The notes under the pieces: model-generated
What the model was told of the DNA's origin: nothing
Seen by the model: only the letters and a program-made list of their open reading frames with translations
The model's database searches: none
Shown: one piece after another, positions 16,466-27,308 of the stretch
Layout: every line of letters begins with the position of its first letter
Position numbering within the stretch: position 1 is the first letter of the stretch
Position numbers and translations under genes: made by a program
From: Mycobacterium sp. 1164966.3
Lineage (GTDB): Bacteria > Actinomycetota > Actinomycetes > Mycobacteriales > Mycobacteriaceae
Reading direction: 5' to 3'
DNA: 64,000 nucleotides
NCBI RefSeq assembly: GCF_001665395.1
Contig: NZ_LZSG01000034.1
Location: 1 to 64,000 of the forward strand

Positions 16466-17965
16466 GTGAGCCATATCACTGCCAGCCAGGTGCTGGACGC
16501 GGTCCTGGACGAGGGCTCTTTCGTCAGCTGGGACGCCGCGCCGCCGGCAATCTCGATATCTGAGTCGTATGCCCGCGAGCTCGCCGACGCCCGAGCCGCC
16601 ACCGGCCTGGACGAGTCGGTGCAGACCGGCGAGGGGCGGGTACACGGGCGCCGGGTGGCGGTGGTGGTCTGCGAGTTCGGCTTCCTCGGTGGCTCGATTG
16701 GGGTGGCGGCGGCCGAACGCATCACCTCCGCCGTCCAGCGAGCCACCGCTGAGCGGTTGCCCCTGCTGGCCTCGCCGAGCTCGGGCGGCACCCGCATGCA
16801 AGAGGGCACGGTCGCGTTCCTGCAGATGGTCAAGATCGCTGCCGCCGTCCAGCTGCACAAACAAGCGCACCTGCCCTACCTGGTCTACCTGCGCAACCCG
16901 ACTACGGGCGGGGTGTTCGCATCGTGGGGGTCGCTGGGCCACGTGACGGTCGCCGAACCCGGTGCGCTGATCGGTTTCCTCGGACCGCGGGTTTATCAGC
17001 TGCTCTACGGCGAGCCGTTTCCGGCCGGAGTTCAGACCGCCGAAAACCTGCAGCGGCACGGTGTGGTCGACGCCGTGGTCCCGGTCGAGGAACTGCGCGC
17101 CACGCTGGACCGTGCGCTGACGGTGATCGCCGACGCCCCCGACGCGGCGCCCGTCGCGGAGCCATCCCCATCCGTGCCCGACGTGCCCGCGTGGCAGTCG
17201 GTGGTGGCGTCGCGCCGGCCTGACCGGCCCGGCGTAGGGCATCTGCTGCGGCACGGCGCCACTGATCAAGTGCTGCTATCCGGCACCGGTCAGGGCGAAG
17301 CGGCGACCACCCTGCTGGCGCTGTCCCGATTCACCGGCCAACCCGCCGTGGTGCTGGGTCAGCAGCGGATCTCCGGCGGGATGGGAGCCCGAGTCGGGCC
17401 AGTCTCGCTGCGTGAAGCCCGCCGCGGCATGGCGCTGGCCGCCGAACTGCGTTTGCCGCTGGTGCTGGTGATCGACACCGCGGGGCCGGCGTTGTCGGCC
17501 GAAGCCGAACAGGGCGGGCTGGCCGGCCAGATCGCCCAGTGCCTCGCCGAGCTGGTCACGCTGGATACCCCGACGGTGTCGGTGCTACTCGGACAGGGCA
17601 GCGGCGGTCCCGCGCTGGCGATGGTGCCCGCCGACCGGGTATTGGCTGCCCTGCACGGCTGGCTGGCGCCGCTGCCGCCCGAGGGCGCCAGCGCGATTGT
17701 CTTCCGGGACACCGACCACGCCGCCGAACTGGCTGCGGCTCAAGGCATTCGGTCGGCCGATCTGCTGAAGGCCGGAATCGTCGACGCCATCGTTCCGGAG
17801 TATCCGGACGCCGCCGACGAACCGGTGGAATTCTCCCGGCGACTGTCGAGGGCCATAGCCGTCGAGGTCCATGCGTTGCGCGCGATACCCGATGACGAAC
17901 GCCTGGCCGGTCGGCTGCGGCGCTATCGCCGCATCGGCCTGCCTGCGCTGGGGCACGAAACTTAG
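16466..17965 (+). CDS. accD3: Acetyl/propionyl-CoA carboxylase carboxyltransferase, AccD3
   Basis: A 499-residue biotin-dependent carboxyltransferase with N and C crotonase-like halves. GGSIGVAAAERI and SGGTRMQEGTVAFLQM mark the N half, and GGMGARVGPVSLREARRGMALA and VLLGQGSGGPALAMVPADRV mark the acyl-CoA-binding C half. The size equals AccD3 (Rv0904c). It would transfer CO2 from carboxybiotin on an AccA subunit to an acyl-CoA; the specific partner is unclear. It starts at GTG 16466 and faces echA6 divergently. It converges with the TetR gene, 29 bases between stops. Confidence 0.9.
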   Translation: MSHITASQVLDAVLDEGSFVSWDAAPPAISISESYARELADARAATGLDESVQTGEGRVHGRRVAVVVCEFGFLGGSIGVAAAERITSAVQRATAERLPLLASPSSGGTRMQEGTVAFLQMVKIAAAVQLHKQAHLPYLVYLRNPTTGGVFASWGSLGHVTVAEPGALIGFLGPRVYQLLYGEPFPAGVQTAENLQRHGVVDAVVPVEELRATLDRALTVIADAPDAAPVAEPSPSVPDVPAWQSVVASRRPDRPGVGHLLRHGATDQVLLSGTGQGEAATTLLALSRFTGQPAVVLGQQRISGGMGARVGPVSLREARRGMALAAELRLPLVLVIDTAGPALSAEAEQGGLAGQIAQCLAELVTLDTPTVSVLLGQGSGGPALAMVPADRVLAALHGWLAPLPPEGASAIVFRDTDHAAELAAAQGIRSADLLKAGIVDAIVPEYPDAADEPVEFSRRLSRAIAVEVHALRAIPDDERLAGRLRRYRRIGLPALGHET

Positions 17966-17994
17966 ACCGACACGCCGAAAAATCTTGCGCTGGT

Positions 17995-18579
17995 TTAAGT
18001 TTCGGCCATGTCCTCGACGCCGACGTCCCTCCCGACGAGGTACCGCTGGATCGTCGGGCCGAGCCACTGCACCACGTCGTCTCGACTCATCTCGGCGACC
18101 GGCGGCAACCGCAGCACAAATCGGCACAACGCCAGTCCGAGGATCTGGGTGGCAACAAGCCCGGCCCGCGTCGAAACCTCAGAAGCCTCCGACGCCGGCG
18201 CGAACGACGCCACGAGCGGCTGCAGCTGGCTGCCGAAAATCTCCTGCATCCGTTGCGCGGCCTCGGCATTCGTGGCGCTGGAGCGCAGCAGGATCACCAG
18301 CGCGTCGTCGGCCTCCCAGCGTTCCAGAAAATGCCGGACCAAAGACCAGCCCAATCGAGCGCGGTCGACCCCGGCGAAATCCGGAAACTGCAGATCGAAG
18401 TCGGCGGCGGCGGCGAAGAGCCTGTCTTTGTTGCCGAAGTAGCGCATGACCATCGCCGGATCCACGCCGGCATCTGCGGCGATCCCGCGAATGGTGGTGG
18501 CCTGAAAGCCGGCCTCGCCGAACCGCTCCCGGGCCGCCGCGAGGATGACCGACTTGGTTTCCGTAGACGATCGCCTCAT
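17995..18579 (-). CDS. TetR-family repressor next to FAD monooxygenase
   Basis: A 194-residue TetR regulator. The HTH is at residues 8-54: VILAAARERFGEAGFQATTI, then RGIAADAGVDPAMVMRYFGNK. The frame continues upstream, but ATG 18579 (MRRSSTETK) fits the family N-terminus. It diverges from the FAD monooxygenase gene across a 104-bp gap with three copies of a 16-bp dyad, the likely operator. This pair sits between accD3 and prrA, which I recall as adjacent in M. tuberculosis, so it looks like an insertion or a loss in the other lineage. Confidence 0.88.
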   Translation of the reverse strand: MRRSSTETKSVILAAARERFGEAGFQATTIRGIAADAGVDPAMVMRYFGNKDRLFAAAADFDLQFPDFAGVDRARLGWSLVRHFLERWEADDALVILLRSSATNAEAAQRMQEIFGSQLQPLVASFAPASEASEVSTRAGLVATQILGLALCRFVLRLPPVAEMSRDDVVQWLGPTIQRYLVGRDVGVEDMAET

Positions 18580-18657
18580 GTCAACGATTGTAGGCCAACA
18601 ACTGTTGACATACGGCCTAAACGCGCGCATCCTAGAGCTATGCCAACAAGCGTTGAC
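18580..18657. promoter_or_regulatory. Three TetR operator-like sites, GTCAACNNTTGTTGGC
   Basis: The TetR/monooxygenase intergenic region holds three copies of one 16-mer: GTCAACGATTGTAGGC (18580-18595, plus strand), then in reverse orientation GCCAACAACTGTTGAC (18594-18609) and GCCAACAAGCGTTGAC (18642-18657). Each has a CAAC..GTTG dyad. The first two share two bases and form a larger palindrome bounded by TGTCAAC and GTTGACA. The first abuts the TetR start codon, so binding there should be autoregulatory. Confidence 0.75.
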
Positions 18658-18683
18658 TAACGGCACTAGGAGAGCGAGCCACC

Positions 18684-19817
18684 ATGAACGACACCGATGT
18701 CCTGGTAGTGGGCGCCGGCCCAACCGGCCTGACACTGGCCGCATCCCTGCTGACGCGAGGCGTCCATGTCGAGGTGGTCGACAAGCTGCCGCAGGGTGCA
18801 AACACCTCGCGCGCGGCCGCCGTGAATGCCCGCACGCTCGAGGTTCTCGAAGATCTCGACGTGTCCCGTCGACTGGTCAAGGCCGGGCTGATCGCTCCGC
18901 GCTTCACCATGCGCGAGGGTTCGAAGCTCTTGATCGCGGTCGACTTCAGCACACTGCCCACGCAGTATCCGTACACGCTGATGATCTCTCAGGCCGTTAC
19001 CGAGCGGCTGCTGGAAGAGCGCCTCAACGAGCTGGGCACCGAAGTGGTCCGGCCCAAGTCGCTGACCGGCCTGGACCAGGACGCCACCGGTGTCACTGCC
19101 ACCTTCGACGACGGCGACGCCATCAGGGCGCGCTACGTCGTCGGCGCCGACGGCATGCACAGCAGCGTGCGCGAACAGGCCGGAATCGGCTTCGCCGGCG
19201 GCGAGTTCGCCGAATCGTTCGCGCTCGCCGACGTCCGCGTCACCGGCGAGGCGCCCCGCGACGAGGTGATCCTGTTCTACGGCAAGGACGGCCTGAACGT
19301 GCTGGCACCGCTGCCCGACGACATCTTCCGGGTTGTCGCGCCCGCCGCCGACGTGCCGCCGGTGCCGTCAGCCGAGTTCGTCCAGCAGCTGTTGGACACT
19401 CGCGGCTTCGGGCCGGGCCGCACGGTGGTCACCGAGCTGGTGTGGGGGTCGCGCTTCCGGATCCACCACCGCGTCGCCGACGGCTACCGGGCCGGTCGGC
19501 TGCTACTGGCCGGCGACGCCGCACACGTGCACAGCCCCGCCGGCGGCCAGGGCATGAACCTCGGCATCACCGACGCGATCGCCCTGGGCAAGGCCCTCGC
19601 GGAGGTGCTGCGCGACGGCTCGGAAGCTCGGCTCGATGCTTACAGCGCGGCGCAACGCCAGAAGGCCCAGCAGGTGCTGACGCTGACCGGACGGCTCACC
19701 CGGGTCGCGACCATGCCGCGGCTTCTCCGCCCCATCCGCAATTCGGCCATGCGCGCGGCCTCGCATGTTCCGGCGGCGCGACGGCAATTGGCCCGGCGGT
19801 TGAGCGGCATCTCGTGA
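18684..19817 (+). CDS. FAD-dependent aromatic-ring-type monooxygenase
   Basis: A 377-residue class A flavoprotein monooxygenase (PheA/TfdB, PHBH fold). The FAD dinucleotide motif is VVGAGPTGLTLAASLLTRG at residues 7-25, the DG-type motif is YVVGADGMHSSVREQAG, and the second FAD motif is LLLAGDAAHVHSPAGGQGMNLGI. Such enzymes hydroxylate aromatic or polyketide substrates using NAD(P)H and O2. Start ATG 18684 has AGGAGAG 10 bases upstream. It is under probable control of the divergent TetR. The C-terminal thioredoxin-like domain of longer relatives is missing, which is normal for the short class. Confidence 0.88.
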   Translation: MNDTDVLVVGAGPTGLTLAASLLTRGVHVEVVDKLPQGANTSRAAAVNARTLEVLEDLDVSRRLVKAGLIAPRFTMREGSKLLIAVDFSTLPTQYPYTLMISQAVTERLLEERLNELGTEVVRPKSLTGLDQDATGVTATFDDGDAIRARYVVGADGMHSSVREQAGIGFAGGEFAESFALADVRVTGEAPRDEVILFYGKDGLNVLAPLPDDIFRVVAPAADVPPVPSAEFVQQLLDTRGFGPGRTVVTELVWGSRFRIHHRVADGYRAGRLLLAGDAAHVHSPAGGQGMNLGITDAIALGKALAEVLRDGSEARLDAYSAAQRQKAQQVLTLTGRLTRVATMPRLLRPIRNSAMRAASHVPAARRQLARRLSGIS

Positions 19818-19850
19818 GCCTCCCACGCCCATAGGCAGCGGTCAGGCAAA

Positions 19851-20561
19851 ATGGGCGCCATGGACACTGGTCCCACCTCGCCCCGGGTCTTGGTCGTCGA
19901 CGACGACTCCGACGTGCTCGCTTCGCTGGAACGCGGTCTGCGCCTGTCCGGATTCGAGGTGTCCACGGCGGTCGACGGCGCCGAAGCGCTACGCAGCGCC
20001 ACCGAGACCCGGCCCGACGCGATCGTGCTGGACATCAACATGCCCGTGCTCGACGGCGTCAGCGTGGTCACCGCGTTGCGAGCGATGGACAACGACGTCC
20101 CCGTGTGCGTGCTCAGCGCGCGCAGTTCTGTGGACGACCGGGTGGCCGGCCTGGAGGCCGGTGCCGACGATTACCTGGTCAAGCCGTTCGTGCTGGCCGA
20201 GCTGGTCGCCCGAGTGAAGGCTCTGCTGCGCCGCCGCGGCTCCACGGCGACGTCATCGTCGGAAACCATCACCGTAGGTCCGCTGGAAGTCGACATTCCC
20301 GGCCGGCGGGCAAGGGTCAACGGTGTCGACGTGGACCTGACCAAGCGGGAATTCGACCTGCTCGCGGTGCTGGCCGAGCACAAGACCGCGGTTTTATCGC
20401 GTGCCCAGCTATTGGAGCTGGTGTGGGGTTACGACTTCGCCGCCGACACAAACGTCGTCGACGTCTTTATCGGCTACCTGCGTCGCAAGCTCGAGGCTAA
20501 CGGCGGCCCCCGGCTGCTGCACACAGTCCGCGGGGTCGGATTCGTGCTGCGCATGCAATAG
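19851..20561 (+). CDS. prrA: Response regulator PrrA
   Basis: A 236-residue OmpR/PhoB-type regulator, near-identical to PrrA (Rv0903c). The receiver domain has the acidic pocket VVDDDSD, phospho-acceptor Asp61 in [12 protein letters not shown], and KPF Lys in [12 protein letters not shown]. The C-terminal winged helix holds [12 protein letters not shown] and [13 protein letters not shown]. It pairs with PrrB, 26 bases downstream. The PrrAB system is reported essential in M. tuberculosis and linked to nitrogen status and early intracellular growth. ATG 19851 matches the known length; ATG 19860 is also possible. Confidence 0.97.
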   Translation: MGAMDTGPTSPRVLVVDDDSDVLASLERGLRLSGFEVSTAVDGAEALRSATETRPDAIVLDINMPVLDGVSVVTALRAMDNDVPVCVLSARSSVDDRVAGLEAGADDYLVKPFVLAELVARVKALLRRRGSTATSSSETITVGPLEVDIPGRRARVNGVDVDLTKREFDLLAVLAEHKTAVLSRAQLLELVWGYDFAADTNVVDVFIGYLRRKLEANGGPRLLHTVRGVGFVLRMQ

Positions 20562-20587
20562 ATTGAGCGGACCAGTAAGAACCAGTG

Positions 20588-21931
20588 ATGAGCCTGCTGT
20601 CGCGAATTGTTGCCCGGACGCCTTCGTTGCGTACCCGGGTGGTGGTGGCGACGGCCATCGGCGCCGCGATTCCGGTACTCATCGTCGGCACCATCGTCTG
20701 GTTCGGCATCACCAACGACCGCAAGGAGCGTCTGGACCGCCGCCTCGACGAGGCCGCGGGTTTCGCAATCCCGTTCCTGCCGCGCGGCCTTGACGCGATC
20801 CCGCGTTCGCCCAACGACCGGGGCGCCATCATCACGGTCCGCCGCGGCGACACGGTCAAGTCGAGTTCCGACGACGTCACGCTGCCCAAGCTGCAAGCCG
20901 ACTACGCCGACACCTACGTACACGGGGTGCGTTACCGGGTGCGCACGGTGGAGATCCCCGGACCCGAACCGACATCGGTGGCCGTCGGCGCCACCTACGA
21001 CGCGACGATCGCCGAAACCAACAACCTGCACCGCCGGGTGCTGTTGATCTGTGGCTTCGCCATCAGCGCGGCGGCGGTGTTCGCGTGGCTGCTGGCCATA
21101 TTCGCGGTGCGCCCGTTCAAACAGCTGGCCCAGCAAACCCGGAATATCGACGCGGGCGACGAAGCGCCGCAGGTCGAAGTGCACGGCGCCAGCGAAGCCA
21201 TCGAGATCGCCGAGGCGATGCGAGGCATGTTGCAGCGGATCTGGGACGAACAGAACCGCACCAAGGAGGCCCTCGCGTCGGCCCGCGACTTCGCTGCGGT
21301 GTCCTCCCATGAGCTGCGCACGCCGCTGACCGCGATGCGCACCAACCTGGAGGTGCTGGCCACTCTCGATCTGCCCGACGACCAGCGCAAGGAAGTGCTC
21401 AACGACGTCATCCGGACCCAGTCGCGGATTGAGGCCACCCTGAGCGCGCTGGAGCGGTTGGCCCAGGGCGAGCTGTCCACGTCCGACGATCACGTACCGG
21501 TCGACATCACCGACCTGCTGGACCGTGCCGCCCACGACGCCACTCGGATCTACCCGGATCTCGACGTCTCGCTGGTGCCGTCGCCCACCTGCATCATCGT
21601 GGGGTTGCCGGCCGGGTTGCGGCTGGCCGTGGACAACGCGATCGCCAACGCGGTCAAGCATGGCGGCGCCACCGAGGTCCAGCTGTCCGCGGTCAGCTCA
21701 CGCGCTGGCGTGGAGATCGCGATCGACGACAACGGCAGCGGAGTGCCCGAAGAGGAACGCCAAGTGGTCTTCGAGCGGTTCTCCCGCGGGTCTACGGCAT
21801 CGCACTCCGGGTCGGGGCTAGGCCTGGCCCTGGTTGCCCAACAGGCCCACTTGCATGGTGGAACGGCGTCGCTGGAGAACAGTCCGCTGGGCGGTGCCCG
21901 GTTGGTGCTACGGCTTCCCGGCCCCAGCTAA
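20588..21931 (+). CDS. prrB: Sensor histidine kinase PrrB
   Basis: A 447-residue membrane histidine kinase. There are two TM helices (about residues 17-40 and 149-172) with a short extracytoplasmic loop, then a HAMP region (VRPFKQLAQQTRNIDAGDEAP), the H-box with His241 in AVSSHELRTPL, an N-box AVDNAIANAVKHGG, and G-boxes DDNGSGVPEE and GSGLGLALV. It autophosphorylates and passes phosphate to PrrA Asp61. The ATG at 20588 follows a GTG that is also in frame at 20585. The operon order prrA-prrB is conserved. Confidence 0.97.
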   Translation: MSLLSRIVARTPSLRTRVVVATAIGAAIPVLIVGTIVWFGITNDRKERLDRRLDEAAGFAIPFLPRGLDAIPRSPNDRGAIITVRRGDTVKSSSDDVTLPKLQADYADTYVHGVRYRVRTVEIPGPEPTSVAVGATYDATIAETNNLHRRVLLICGFAISAAAVFAWLLAIFAVRPFKQLAQQTRNIDAGDEAPQVEVHGASEAIEIAEAMRGMLQRIWDEQNRTKEALASARDFAAVSSHELRTPLTAMRTNLEVLATLDLPDDQRKEVLNDVIRTQSRIEATLSALERLAQGELSTSDDHVPVDITDLLDRAAHDATRIYPDLDVSLVPSPTCIIVGLPAGLRLAVDNAIANAVKHGGATEVQLSAVSSRAGVEIAIDDNGSGVPEEERQVVFERFSRGSTASHSGSGLGLALVAQQAHLHGGTASLENSPLGGARLVLRLPGPS

Positions 21932-21968
21932 GCCTCTGCTCCGGGCGCTCGTCCTGCACACTGGAGCG

Positions 21969-22232
21969 ATGGCTAACGGGAGTAAACCGACCGACAACGA
22001 GACCATGGCGCACATCCGCGACCTGGTGGCCGAAGAAAAAGAGCTACGGGCCCAGCTGCAGCGCGGCGACATCGGCACGACCGAGGAGCACGATCGGCTG
22101 CGCCGGCTCGAGACCGAACTGGACCAGTGCTGGGACCTACTGCGACAGCGGCGGGCGCTGCGTGACTCCGGGGGTGACCCGCGCGAAGCAACCGTGCGCC
22201 CGGCCGACGAGGTCGAAGGTTACCTCGGCTAG
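21969..22232 (+). CDS. DUF2630 small protein (Rv0898c-like)
   Basis: This is an 87-residue, highly charged helical protein: HIRDLVAEEKELRAQLQRGDI then HDRLRRLETELDQCWDLLRQRRALR, a DUF2630 signature, probably a coiled coil. It sits 37 bases after prrB and 3 bases before the oxidoreductase start. It matches Rv0898c in length. In M. tuberculosis the ompATb/arf genes lie between this gene and prrB; they are absent here. Function is unknown. Confidence 0.85.
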   Translation: MANGSKPTDNETMAHIRDLVAEEKELRAQLQRGDIGTTEEHDRLRRLETELDQCWDLLRQRRALRDSGGDPREATVRPADEVEGYLG

Positions 22233-22235
22233 CGA

Positions 22236-23783
22236 ATGGGCGACGGCGCGCGGGAGTTCGACGTGGTCGTCGTCGGCGGTGGCCACAACGGCCTGGTCGC
22301 GGCCGCTTATCTAGCCCGGGCGGGCCTGCGGGTGCGGTTGCTGGAGCGACTGGACCACACCGGCGGGGCTGCGGTATCCGCGCAGGCGTTCGACGGCGTC
22401 GACGTCCGGGTGTCGCGCTACTCCTACCTCGTCAGCCTCTTGCCGTCGCGCATCGTGGAGGACTTGGGAGCTCCCATTCGGCTGGCGCGGCGGCAGTTTT
22501 CGTCGTACACACCGGACCCGGCGACCGCCGGTCGCACCGGCCTGCTCGTCGGGCCAGACTACGAAACATTTGCCGCCATCGGCGCCGGCGGTGATCGGCG
22601 CGGATTCGCCGAGTTCTACCGACGCTGCCAGCTGGTGACCACGCGACTCTGGCCGACGCTCATCGAACCGCTACCCAGCCGGAAGGAAGCTCGACGCCGT
22701 GTCCTTGAAGACCCCGACGGGGCGGCCGCTTGGAAGGCGATGGTGGACCAGCCGATCGGGCACGCCATCGCCGATGCCGTGAGCAACGACGTGGTCCGCG
22801 GGGTAATCGCCACCGATGCCCTGATCGGAACCTTCGCCCGCCTCGACGACGAGTCGCTGCGGCAAAACATCTGCTTTCTGTACCACGTGCTCGGCGGCGG
22901 CACCGGCGACTGGAACGTCCCGGTCGGCGGCATGGGCTCGGTGACCGCGGCGCTGAGCGCGGCGGCCAGAGGGTATGGCGCCGAAATAGTCACTGACGCA
23001 GAAGTTTTCGCTATCAATCCGGACGGCGAGGTGCGCTACCGCACCGACGACGACGAACACCTCATCGCCGGCCGCTTCGTGCTGGCCGGCGTCACACCGG
23101 CGGTACTGGCCGAGTTGCTCGGTGAACCCGCGCCGCCAGTCGCCCCGGGATCGCAGGTCAAGGTGAACATGGTGTTGCGCCGACTTCCGCGTCTGCGCGA
23201 CGAGAGCGTGACGGCGCGGCACGCTTTCACGGGGACGTTCCACGTCAACGAGACATGGACCCAACTGGACAGCGCCTACACGCAGGCGGCCGCCGGGCGG
23301 CGGCCGAATCCCTTGCCGTGCGAGGCGTATTGCCATTCGCTGACCGACCCCAGCATTTTGTCGCCCGGGCTCCGAGACTCGGGCGCGCAGACGATGACGG
23401 TGTTCGGGCTGCACACACCGCACGGGTTGGGCACCACGCCCGAAGCCTTGACCGAATCGGTCCTAGCGTCGCTGAATTCCGTTCTGGCCGAGCCGATTCA
23501 AGGTCTGCTGATGACCGACGCGCACGGTAAGCCGTGCATCGAGACGACGACCACCCTGGACTTGGAACGCACACTGCGGTTGACCGCCGGCAATATTTTC
23601 CACGGCTCGTTGTCGTGGCCGTTCGCCGACGAGGATGACCCGCTGGACACTCCCGCGCGGCGATGGGGCGTCTCCACTGCGCACCCGCGAATCATGTTGT
23701 GCGGCTCGGGCGCTCGTCGCGGCGGGGCAGTCTCGGGTATCGGCGGCCACAACGCCGCGATGGCCGTGCTGGCTTCGTTTTGA
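22236..23783 (+). CDS. FAD-dependent oxidoreductase, phytoene-desaturase-like (Rv0897c-like)
   Basis: A 515-residue flavoprotein of the CrtI/NAD(P)-binding amino-oxidase type. The N-terminal dinucleotide motif is VVVVGGGHNGLVAAAYLARAGLRVRLLER. It has NVPVGGMGSVTAAL in the middle, a second FAD contact GRFVLAGVTPAVLAELLG, and the C-terminal motif IMLCGSGARRGGAVSGIGGHNAAM. It corresponds to Rv0897c. Homologues are annotated as desaturases, or as PYROXD2-like proteins of unknown substrate. It starts 3 bases after the DUF2630 stop and converges on gltA2. Confidence 0.88.
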   Translation: MGDGAREFDVVVVGGGHNGLVAAAYLARAGLRVRLLERLDHTGGAAVSAQAFDGVDVRVSRYSYLVSLLPSRIVEDLGAPIRLARRQFSSYTPDPATAGRTGLLVGPDYETFAAIGAGGDRRGFAEFYRRCQLVTTRLWPTLIEPLPSRKEARRRVLEDPDGAAAWKAMVDQPIGHAIADAVSNDVVRGVIATDALIGTFARLDDESLRQNICFLYHVLGGGTGDWNVPVGGMGSVTAALSAAARGYGAEIVTDAEVFAINPDGEVRYRTDDDEHLIAGRFVLAGVTPAVLAELLGEPAPPVAPGSQVKVNMVLRRLPRLRDESVTARHAFTGTFHVNETWTQLDSAYTQAAAGRRPNPLPCEAYCHSLTDPSILSPGLRDSGAQTMTVFGLHTPHGLGTTPEALTESVLASLNSVLAEPIQGLLMTDAHGKPCIETTTTLDLERTLRLTAGNIFHGSLSWPFADEDDPLDTPARRWGVSTAHPRIMLCGSGARRGGAVSGIGGHNAAMAVLASF

Positions 23784-23786
23784 CCG

Positions 23787-23844
23787 CGAGCAGTCGCAAA
23801 CCCGCCTAAAAACCGCCGGAATTGGGGGACTTTGCGTCTGCTCG
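23787..23844. terminator. Intergenic hairpin family, copy B, between convergent genes
   Basis: The imperfect stem CGAGCAGTCGCAAACCCGCC / GGGGGACTTTGCGTCTGCTCG fills the gap between the convergent oxidoreductase and gltA2 stops. It matches the family with copies at 14.4, 45.7, 51.5, 56.9 and 57.6 kb. Placement suggests a bidirectional terminator. Confidence 0.65.
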
Positions 23845-23854
23845 GCGAAAAGAA

Positions 23855-25150
<1,296 letters not shown>

Positions 25151-25339
25151 GAGAACCCCTTTGCGCTCTGCTGACTGGCTGCCCACACCAGGTGCATCTA
25201 GTGCGTATAGGTGAAGGTAGTCGTTATCGCGGCCCCGTGTCTGCCCGGGGTGGAAACTGCTGGTGCTCACTTCGCGAGCAGGCCGAATCGAGCGAATCGG
25301 GCGCTGCCGAGCCGGAGTGGGCAACGGCCACGAGCCAAC

Positions 25340-25999
25340 TCAGGGCTGTAGGCGTTCGACCCGATCGCCGACGACACGAATCCGGTTATGCACCCGGTTT
25401 TCCCGGCCTTGCCAGAATTCCACCACGTCCGGCGCAATGAGGTAGCCGCCCCAGTTCGGCGGCACCGGGACCTGCTCAAGGTTGGCGAACCGGGCCGTCA
25501 CCTCCGACAGCTGGTCCAGCAGTGCCGCGCGCGAGGCGATCGGCCGCGACTGGTGCGACGCCCAAGCACCCAGTTGGGAGCCGCGCGGCCGCTTCGACCA
25601 GTAGTCCTCGGTGACCTGGGGGTCGACCTTGCTCACCGGCCCACGGACATGCACCTGGCGCCCCAGCTGATACCACGGAAAGGTCGCCGACGCGTACGGT
25701 GTCGCCGCCAGCTCGGCGCCCTTGTCCGAGTCATAGTTGGTGAAAAATGTGATGCCGGTCTCGTCGGCGCTCTTGCACAACACCGATCGGCTCACTGGCC
25801 TCCCCGCTGCGACGGTCGCCAGCACAAACGCGTTCGGCTCGGCGAGGCCGGCCTGTTCGGCATCGTCAATCCACTTGCGGAACAACGCAAGCCAGCCATT
25901 GTCGAGCCATTCGGCGTCTAAATCCGGGCTGCCGTCTTTCTCCGCCGCCCCATACTCCACTCGCATCCGCGCCAGGTGCTGCTCGTCTGGGCTTGCCAT
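25340..25999 (-). CDS. pdxH: Pyridoxine/pyridoxamine 5'-phosphate oxidase PdxH
   Basis: A 219-residue FMN enzyme that oxidises PNP/PMP to pyridoxal 5'-phosphate. FMN-binding stretches: [42 protein letters not shown] and [19 protein letters not shown]; the C-terminal PROSITE-like block is [20 protein letters not shown] 25999 ([17 protein letters not shown]) fits the family start. It diverges from citA (73 bases) and lies 189 bases upstream of gltA2. In M. tuberculosis pdxH is elsewhere as I recall; its location beside citA is common in other mycobacteria. Confidence 0.92.
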   Translation of the reverse strand: MASPDEQHLARMRVEYGAAEKDGSPDLDAEWLDNGWLALFRKWIDDAEQAGLAEPNAFVLATVAAGRPVSRSVLCKSADETGITFFTNYDSDKGAELAATPYASATFPWYQLGRQVHVRGPVSKVDPQVTEDYWSKRPRGSQLGAWASHQSRPIASRAALLDQLSEVTARFANLEQVPVPPNWGGYLIAPDVVEFWQGRENRVHNRIRVVGDRVERLQP

Positions 26000-26071
26000 T
26001 GCTCCAACGCTACCGGCGCTTGCTACCGGCCGGTAGCATCGGGCCGGAACGCGGGTGCGAGAATTTTCCGT

Positions 26072-27199
26072 ATGACTGTGGTCCCGCAAGATTTCGTCCC
26101 CGGCCTCAATGGAGTGGTGGCATTCACCACCGAGATCGCCGAGCCGGACAAAGATGGTGGCGCGCTGCGATACCGCGGTGTCGATATCGAGGATCTGGTC
26201 AACCAGCAGATCACATTCGGTGACGTATGGGCGCTGCTGGTGGACGGCAAGTTCGGCAGCGGCCTGCCGCCGGCCGAGCCTTTCCCGCTGCCGATCCACA
26301 CCGGCGACGTGCGGGTCGACGTCCAGGCCGGTCTGGCGATGCTGGCGCCCATCTGGGGATACAAGCCGCTACTGGACATCGAGGACGACACCGCCCGCGA
26401 ACAGCTGGCCCGTGCGTCAGTGATGGCACTGTCTTACGTCGCTCAGTCGGCACGCGGTATTTACCAGCCTGCGGTGCCGCAGCGGATCATTGACGAATGC
26501 TCAACGGTCACAGCACGTTTCATGACTCGCTGGCAGGGCGAGCCGGATCCCCGCCACGTCGAGGCCATTGACGCCTACTGGGTTTCAGCCGCCGAACACG
26601 GCATGAACGCCTCGACGTTCACCTCGCGGGTGATCGCCTCTACCGGCGCCGACGTAGCCGCCGCACTGTCCGGTGCAATCGGTGCGATGAGCGGACCGTT
26701 GCACGGCGGGGCGCCCGCGCGCGTCCTGCCGATGCTGGAAGAGGTGGAGCGCACCGGCGACGCCCGCGGTCTGGTCAAGGGAATTCTGGACCGCGGCGAG
26801 AAGCTGATGGGCTTCGGGCACCGGGTCTACCGCGCGGAAGACCCCCGCGCGCGGGTGCTGCGGGCCGCGTCCGAACGGCTTGGCGCGCCCCGCCACGACG
26901 TCGCCGTCGCGCTGGAACAGGCCGCCCTCTCTGAGCTGCGCGAACGTCGTCCGGACCACCCCATCGAGACCAACGTCGAGTTCTGGGCCGCGGTCATCCT
27001 GGACTTCGCCCGAGTGCCGGCCAACATGATGCCGGCGATGTTCACCTGCGGCCGCACAGCTGGATGGTGCGCCCACATCCTCGAGCAGAAGCGACTCGGT
27101 AAGCTGGTGCGCCCGTCGGCCATCTATGTCGGGCCGGGCCCGCGTAGCCCAGAATCTGTCGAAGGTTGGGACCGAGTTCTCACCGGGGCGAGGGCCTAG
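26072..27199 (+). CDS. citA: Second citrate synthase / methylcitrate-synthase-like CitA
   Basis: A 375-residue short-form citrate synthase (Rv0889c type). The catalytic segments [16 protein letters not shown] and [14 protein letters not shown] are intact, and [24 protein letters not shown] holds the Asp region. The N-terminal small beta domain of GltA2 is replaced by [25 protein letters not shown] 26072 gives a length close to CitA (373). It may act on acetyl- or propionyl-CoA; the sequence does not decide. It diverges from pdxH. Confidence 0.93.
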   Translation: MTVVPQDFVPGLNGVVAFTTEIAEPDKDGGALRYRGVDIEDLVNQQITFGDVWALLVDGKFGSGLPPAEPFPLPIHTGDVRVDVQAGLAMLAPIWGYKPLLDIEDDTAREQLARASVMALSYVAQSARGIYQPAVPQRIIDECSTVTARFMTRWQGEPDPRHVEAIDAYWVSAAEHGMNASTFTSRVIASTGADVAAALSGAIGAMSGPLHGGAPARVLPMLEEVERTGDARGLVKGILDRGEKLMGFGHRVYRAEDPRARVLRAASERLGAPRHDVAVALEQAALSELRERRPDHPIETNVEFWAAVILDFARVPANMMPAMFTCGRTAGWCAHILEQKRLGKLVRPSAIYVGPGPRSPESVEGWDRVLTGARA

Positions 27200-27308
27200 C
27201 TCTAAGCGCCGTGGGCTGTGTGCGGCGTGACTCGGTTCACCATTGGATCGACTCGGTACACCATTGGCCACACCGGCCACTCCCATCACCGGAGAATAGG
27301 CGTGTGTG

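Noticed and set aside
20474..21661. 395-residue minus-strand frame opposite prrB
   Set aside because: An antisense shadow typical of high-GC DNA; PrrB is certain.
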